Shown here one piece after another: positions 61,568-64,000 of a stretch of DNA of 64,000 nt. The notes beneath the pieces were generated by a model that saw only the letters and a program-made list of their open reading frames with translations, made no database searches and was not told the DNA's origin. Positions within the stretch are counted from its first letter, which is position 1, and each line of letters begins with the position of its first letter. Made by a program: the position numbers and the translations under genes. Origin of the DNA: Firmicutes bacterium UBA3553 (GTDB taxonomy: Bacteria > Bacillota > Clostridia > Tissierellales > Sedimentibacteraceae). Where the stretch lies: contig DFOA01000033.1 of assembly GCA_002381185.1 (NCBI GenBank), positions 88,585-152,584 on the forward strand, in the 5' to 3' direction.

Positions 61568-62631
61568 TAGTTCCCACCTCCCGTAGTTTCTGCGGATTCA
61601 GAAAAGCTTTTAAGTGGCAATAATTTTTGTACTCCGCCTTCTGATGAATCGACATATACTGTTACGCCGGGCAATATTTCCTCTATGGCTTCCAGATACA
61701 TTCTTGTCCTGGTGATGTCCTTATTCTTGGCATACTCTGTGTACATTGCATTGAACCTTGCTACTTCACCCGTAGCCTCATTAATTTTGGCCTCTCTGTA
61801 GGATTCTGCTTCCCTGATTAATTTATCTGCATCACTTTCAGCTGCGGGAAGGGTTTTGTTTTTATAAGTCAGTGCTTCGTTTATCCTTGTTTCTTTTTCC
61901 TGTTTGGCGGTTTCCACTTCTTTAAATGCTTTGATTACATCTGCTGTGGGAGGCTCGCTGTCCTGAATTTTTACATCTAATATCTGCACGCCTAAATCGT
62001 AATTTTCTAATTTATTTATTATTTTATTCTTTATTTCTGCCTGTATAATTGACTTTTCGGTTGTCAGTACCCCGTCCACTTTCTTTGAGCCTATTATGCT
62101 TCTTGCAGATGACTGAGATATCATCTTAAGTATTTGAGCAGGTTCATCAGAATTATACAAGAACTTTACAGGGTCCGAAATCTTCCATTCTATAAAGAAG
62201 TCTATATTAACAATGTTAAAGTCCCCTGTTATCATTTTTGCCTCATCTGCAACAGTGGAGTCTTTATATCCTTCAGTTTCATTTCCGCTTGAATAACCAA
62301 TCTGTAATTTTTGCGTTCTATTTACAGCCACCTTAGTAACATTTTGTACTGGTGATGGAAGTTTAAAGTGCAGTCCTGCTGTTTCAACGCTTGTTACCTT
62401 GCCCAATGTTGTTACAACGGCCTGTTCTGCTTCTTCTACTGTATATTGACAAGACATTATAGCAAAGATTGCTATAACCACTAAAGGCAGCAGCAGTATT
62501 CCCTTTAAATTTCTTCTCTTTTTCGGAGGCTTCTCACCAATGTCCTGACCGGTAAATTCATGCTGGTTTTTAAAATTACCTGCTTTGTTAATCAAACTTA
62601 GTAATCTTCCTATTAAATCTTTAATTTCCAT
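61567..62631 (-). CDS. hflK: HflK-like SPFH membrane protein
   Basis: 354 residues. Cytoplasmic start of about 42 residues rich in Lys/Pro, a membrane segment (about 43-62), then band-7 domain EEAEQAVVTTLGKVTSVETAGLHFKLP (in parts) and a Lys/Glu/Ala coiled coil (VETAKQEKETRINEALTYK) ending in GGN. Pairs with hflC downstream. RBS AAGGAG; the terminator of the next upstream gene stands at 62706-62731. Confidence 0.88.
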   Translation of the reverse strand: MEIKDLIGRLLSLINKAGNFKNQHEFTGQDIGEKPPKKRRNLKGILLLPLVVIAIFAIMSCQYTVEEAEQAVVTTLGKVTSVETAGLHFKLPSPVQNVTKVAVNRTQKLQIGYSSGNETEGYKDSTVADEAKMITGDFNIVNIDFFIEWKISDPVKFLYNSDEPAQILKMISQSSARSIIGSKKVDGVLTTEKSIIQAEIKNKIINKLENYDLGVQILDVKIQDSEPPTADVIKAFKEVETAKQEKETRINEALTYKNKTLPAAESDADKLIREAESYREAKINEATGEVARFNAMYTEYAKNKDITRTRMYLEAIEEILPGVTVYVDSSEGGVQKLLPLKSFSESAETTGGGN

Positions 62632-62705
62632 GGCCTCTCCTTATATAAATTTATGGATAACTTAATCTATTATATACCCGTTATTATTTTTATACAATAA
62701 TAAAC

Positions 62706-62731
62706 CAGCCGCATTTATTGAAATGCGGCTG
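62706..62731 (-). terminator. Terminator of the flavin lipoprotein gene
   Basis: CAGCCGCATTT/AAATGCGGCTG perfect 11-bp stem with loop ATTG; on the minus strand it is followed by GTTTATTATTG. Confidence 0.82.
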
Positions 62732-62753
62732 ATTTTATGTGCATAAGGTTATG

Positions 62754-63299
62754 TTATTTTGCGTTTTTAGCTGCTGCAACAATTGCTTCAAGATATCCGT
62801 GAGTATCTACTAATGTTGCTCCGCTTACTACATCAAGTATTTGAGTATTATCATTTTTGCTTAGAGTGTCTTCTAACTCAGCTATTGTTTTGCCTACTAC
62901 AAATTGTTGAATTTCGTCCCAAGATGTATCAAGACGTTTTGTTGCTTTTGCTTCTTCAGCCATATGTTCGCTGTAGTAGTCAGCATTTGCTCTCTTTGAT
63001 GCTAAAACTTTTGTAGGGTCTGCATAATTTTGTCCAAAATCTTTGTCAGAGTTTGGAACGCCTGTTGCTACATCAGTTCCCATAAATTGATAATCATCCA
63101 ATGATGCACCGGCAATTTTGTCTCCCTGCATTGCTACTACTGCAACAGTAAAGCATTTTGTGCCATGTGCCGCATATTCGGCCCTGCCCATTTTAACAGG
63201 CTCAGCAGTTCCGCTTCCTGACGGTGCAGGTGATGTTGCGCAGGCTGCTAAACTTAGAGCCATACAAATTACTAAAGTTAAACATAAAATTCTTTTCAT
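62754..63299 (-). CDS. Small lipoprotein with an SGAT flavinylation-type motif
   Basis: 181 residues. Lipobox LAAC (Cys20), Ser/Pro/Gly spacer, then a domain with VVAMQGDKIAGASLDDYQ that behaves like FMN_bind folds (strand, turn, strand), and LDVVSGATLVD near 155-165, where SGAT (159-162) matches the ApbE-type covalent FMN site of PplA/FMN_bind lipoproteins. Surface electron carrier is the probable role, in keeping with the reductase at 56269-58053. RBS GGGAGGA. Confidence 0.78.
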   Translation of the reverse strand: MKRILCLTLVICMALSLAACATSPAPSGSGTAEPVKMGRAEYAAHGTKCFTVAVVAMQGDKIAGASLDDYQFMGTDVATGVPNSDKDFGQNYADPTKVLASKRANADYYSEHMAEEAKATKRLDTSWDEIQQFVVGKTIAELEDTLSKNDNTQILDVVSGATLVDTHGYLEAIVAAAKNAK

Positions 63300-63344
63300 T
63301 TCAAAAGTCCTCCCTCAAGTGTAATTATAATATTTACCATTTAA

Positions 63345-63373
63345 ATTATATTGTAAATTTGACAATATTGCAA
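63345..63373 (-). promoter_or_regulatory. Promoter of the flavin lipoprotein gene
   Basis: On the minus strand TTGCAA (63368-63373), 17 bases, TATAAT (63345-63350), about 45 bases before the ATG. The remaining part of the gap to 63703 is A/T-rich; it has a CGAAAT/ATTTCG dyad near 63502-63526 and no gene. No clear sporulation-sigma promoter for the next gene could be fitted. Confidence 0.65.
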
Positions 63374-63703
63374 CAATAATATATTAAGTATTTGTAAGTT
63401 TTGCTGTTTTTTATTTACTAACCATAAAAATGTGTTGGTATTGGCATCGTTGTAACTTTAAAGGGTTGATAAAATATATACAATTATTTAATATTTGTCA
63501 CGAAATATTTAGTAATTGTAATTTCGCATATTGATTCCTTCTGCATTGGAGTGTATTTTGAAAGTTCATCTTCATTCTTTTTTAATAAACAAAGTAAAAA
63601 TTTATGCATATATTGATTAATAGAAATTAATTTTTCATGCAGAAAGAATATTTATTTATTCTGTTTTATTTATGTATGACATAAATAGAAATGAGGAGAT
63701 AGT

Positions 63704-64000
63704 ATGCATCCTTTGAAAAAATCTAAAAAAGATAATATAAATGCATTACAGCTGAGTCAATTACCTACATCAGGCATTGTTACCATACCTACCACAATAA
63801 CTGTTCATTTGGGAAGCCCTGATGAAGAAGCAGAAAATATCACGGTTCCTTATCTTGAATATATTAAAAACGTAGGGTCCAGTGAGCTTTATCCCACATG
63901 GCCGGAGGATGCATTGAGAGCTAATATTCATGCAATTACATCGGTGGCCATGAACAGAATATATACCGAGTGGTACAGAGCCAGGGGATTTGATTTTGAT
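63704..64000 (+). CDS. SpoIID-domain protein, N-terminal part (partial at right edge)
   Basis: Starts at ATG 63704 with GAGGAG 6-7 bases upstream and is open to the edge (99 codons). After a hydrophilic start it has VTIPTTITVHLG, PYLEYIKNVGSSELYPTWPEDALRANIHAI (quoted in parts: YLEYIKNVGSSELYPTWPE, ALRANIHAI) and RIYTEWYRARGFDFD. The E-x2-P-xWP-x2-AL pattern is the start of SpoIID, the peptidoglycan lytic transglycosylase fold of engulfment; Clostridia have stand-alone proteins of this kind with a peptidoglycan-binding domain after it. No signal peptide is visible. Confidence 0.7.
   Translation, partial: MHPLKKSKKDNINALQLSQLPTSGIVTIPTTITVHLGSPDEEAENITVPYLEYIKNVGSSELYPTWPEDALRANIHAITSVAMNRIYTEWYRARGFDFD

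Noticed and set aside
63420..63703. A sigma-54 or sigma-E/G promoter before the SpoIID-domain gene
   Set aside because: A TTGG...TTGGCA string lacks the GG-N10-GC spacing, and no -10/-35 pair of the sporulation sigma factors fitted at correct spacing.

Overview
The window is AT-rich chromosomal DNA with dense operons, strong AGGAGG-type ribosome binding sites and many short stem-loop terminators. Together with S-layer homology domains, ferredoxin-type aldo/keto reductase, flavodiiron protein, molybdate uptake genes and a SpoIID-type sporulation gene at the right edge, this points to an anaerobic, probably spore-forming, low-GC Firmicute of the Clostridia/Tissierellia kind (Sedimentibacter-like would fit, but that is a guess from memory of the families). 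No rRNA, tRNA, CRISPR array, phage or intact insertion sequence was seen.

Layout. 1-2542: end of lysA, dapF and a glutamate/dicarboxylate symporter. 2638-7857: a surface operon (SLH-domain protein plus a 1173-residue secreted protein made of Shr-like HID repeats) behind a promoter with two tandem dyad operators. 7976-17701 (minus): a nine-gene operon with a double-CDGSH iron-sulfur protein, two GNAT/FemAB-like acyltransferases, four cobalamin-type radical SAM proteins (three of them paralogues), a class I methyltransferase and an EamA exporter. This is the best candidate for an undescribed biosynthetic system. 17702-18217: a structured divergent control region with a consensus promoter flanked by inverted repeats. 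18218-22229: glycine betaine ABC transporter and a potassium channel (osmoadaptation). 22314-23264: Fe-S aldo/keto reductase. 23360-27241 (minus): HAD protein and pstSCAB. 27459-29490: an FNR-like regulator and a flavodiiron protein with an FNR-type site at the class II position.

29664-36005: a sigma-54 activator, a catalytically dead class A beta-lactamase-fold protein, then a sigma-54-driven operon of APC permease, D-aminoacylase-type amidohydrolase and an intact cytosolic SxxK serine hydrolase, suggesting use of D-amino-acid-containing amides or peptides. 36372-39321: small membrane protein, EAL phosphodiesterase, an unrecognised HTH protein and a 33-residue membrane peptide. 39581-43768: molybdopterin-binding protein, modABC and a ModE-type HTH protein. 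43831-48595: nudC, two MBL-fold hydrolases, an alpha/beta hydrolase, DUF1904 and a small hydrophilic protein. 48755-51565: an unrecognised protein and a DUF2975/HTH/DUF4173 operon. 51726-53124: ECF sigma factor and RsiV-like anti-sigma factor. 53362-56175: macro domain protein, YdbC/PC4 protein, APC permease and YbaN. 56269-60627: a flavinylated FAD reductase lipoprotein divergent from a YesMN-type two-component system whose kinase is frameshifted. 60677-64000: hflC/hflK, a second SGAT-motif lipoprotein, and the start of a SpoIID-domain gene.

Coordinates of genes use the start codon supported by a ribosome binding site where this differs from the longest open frame. Function calls rest on motifs read by eye; nothing was searched against a database.
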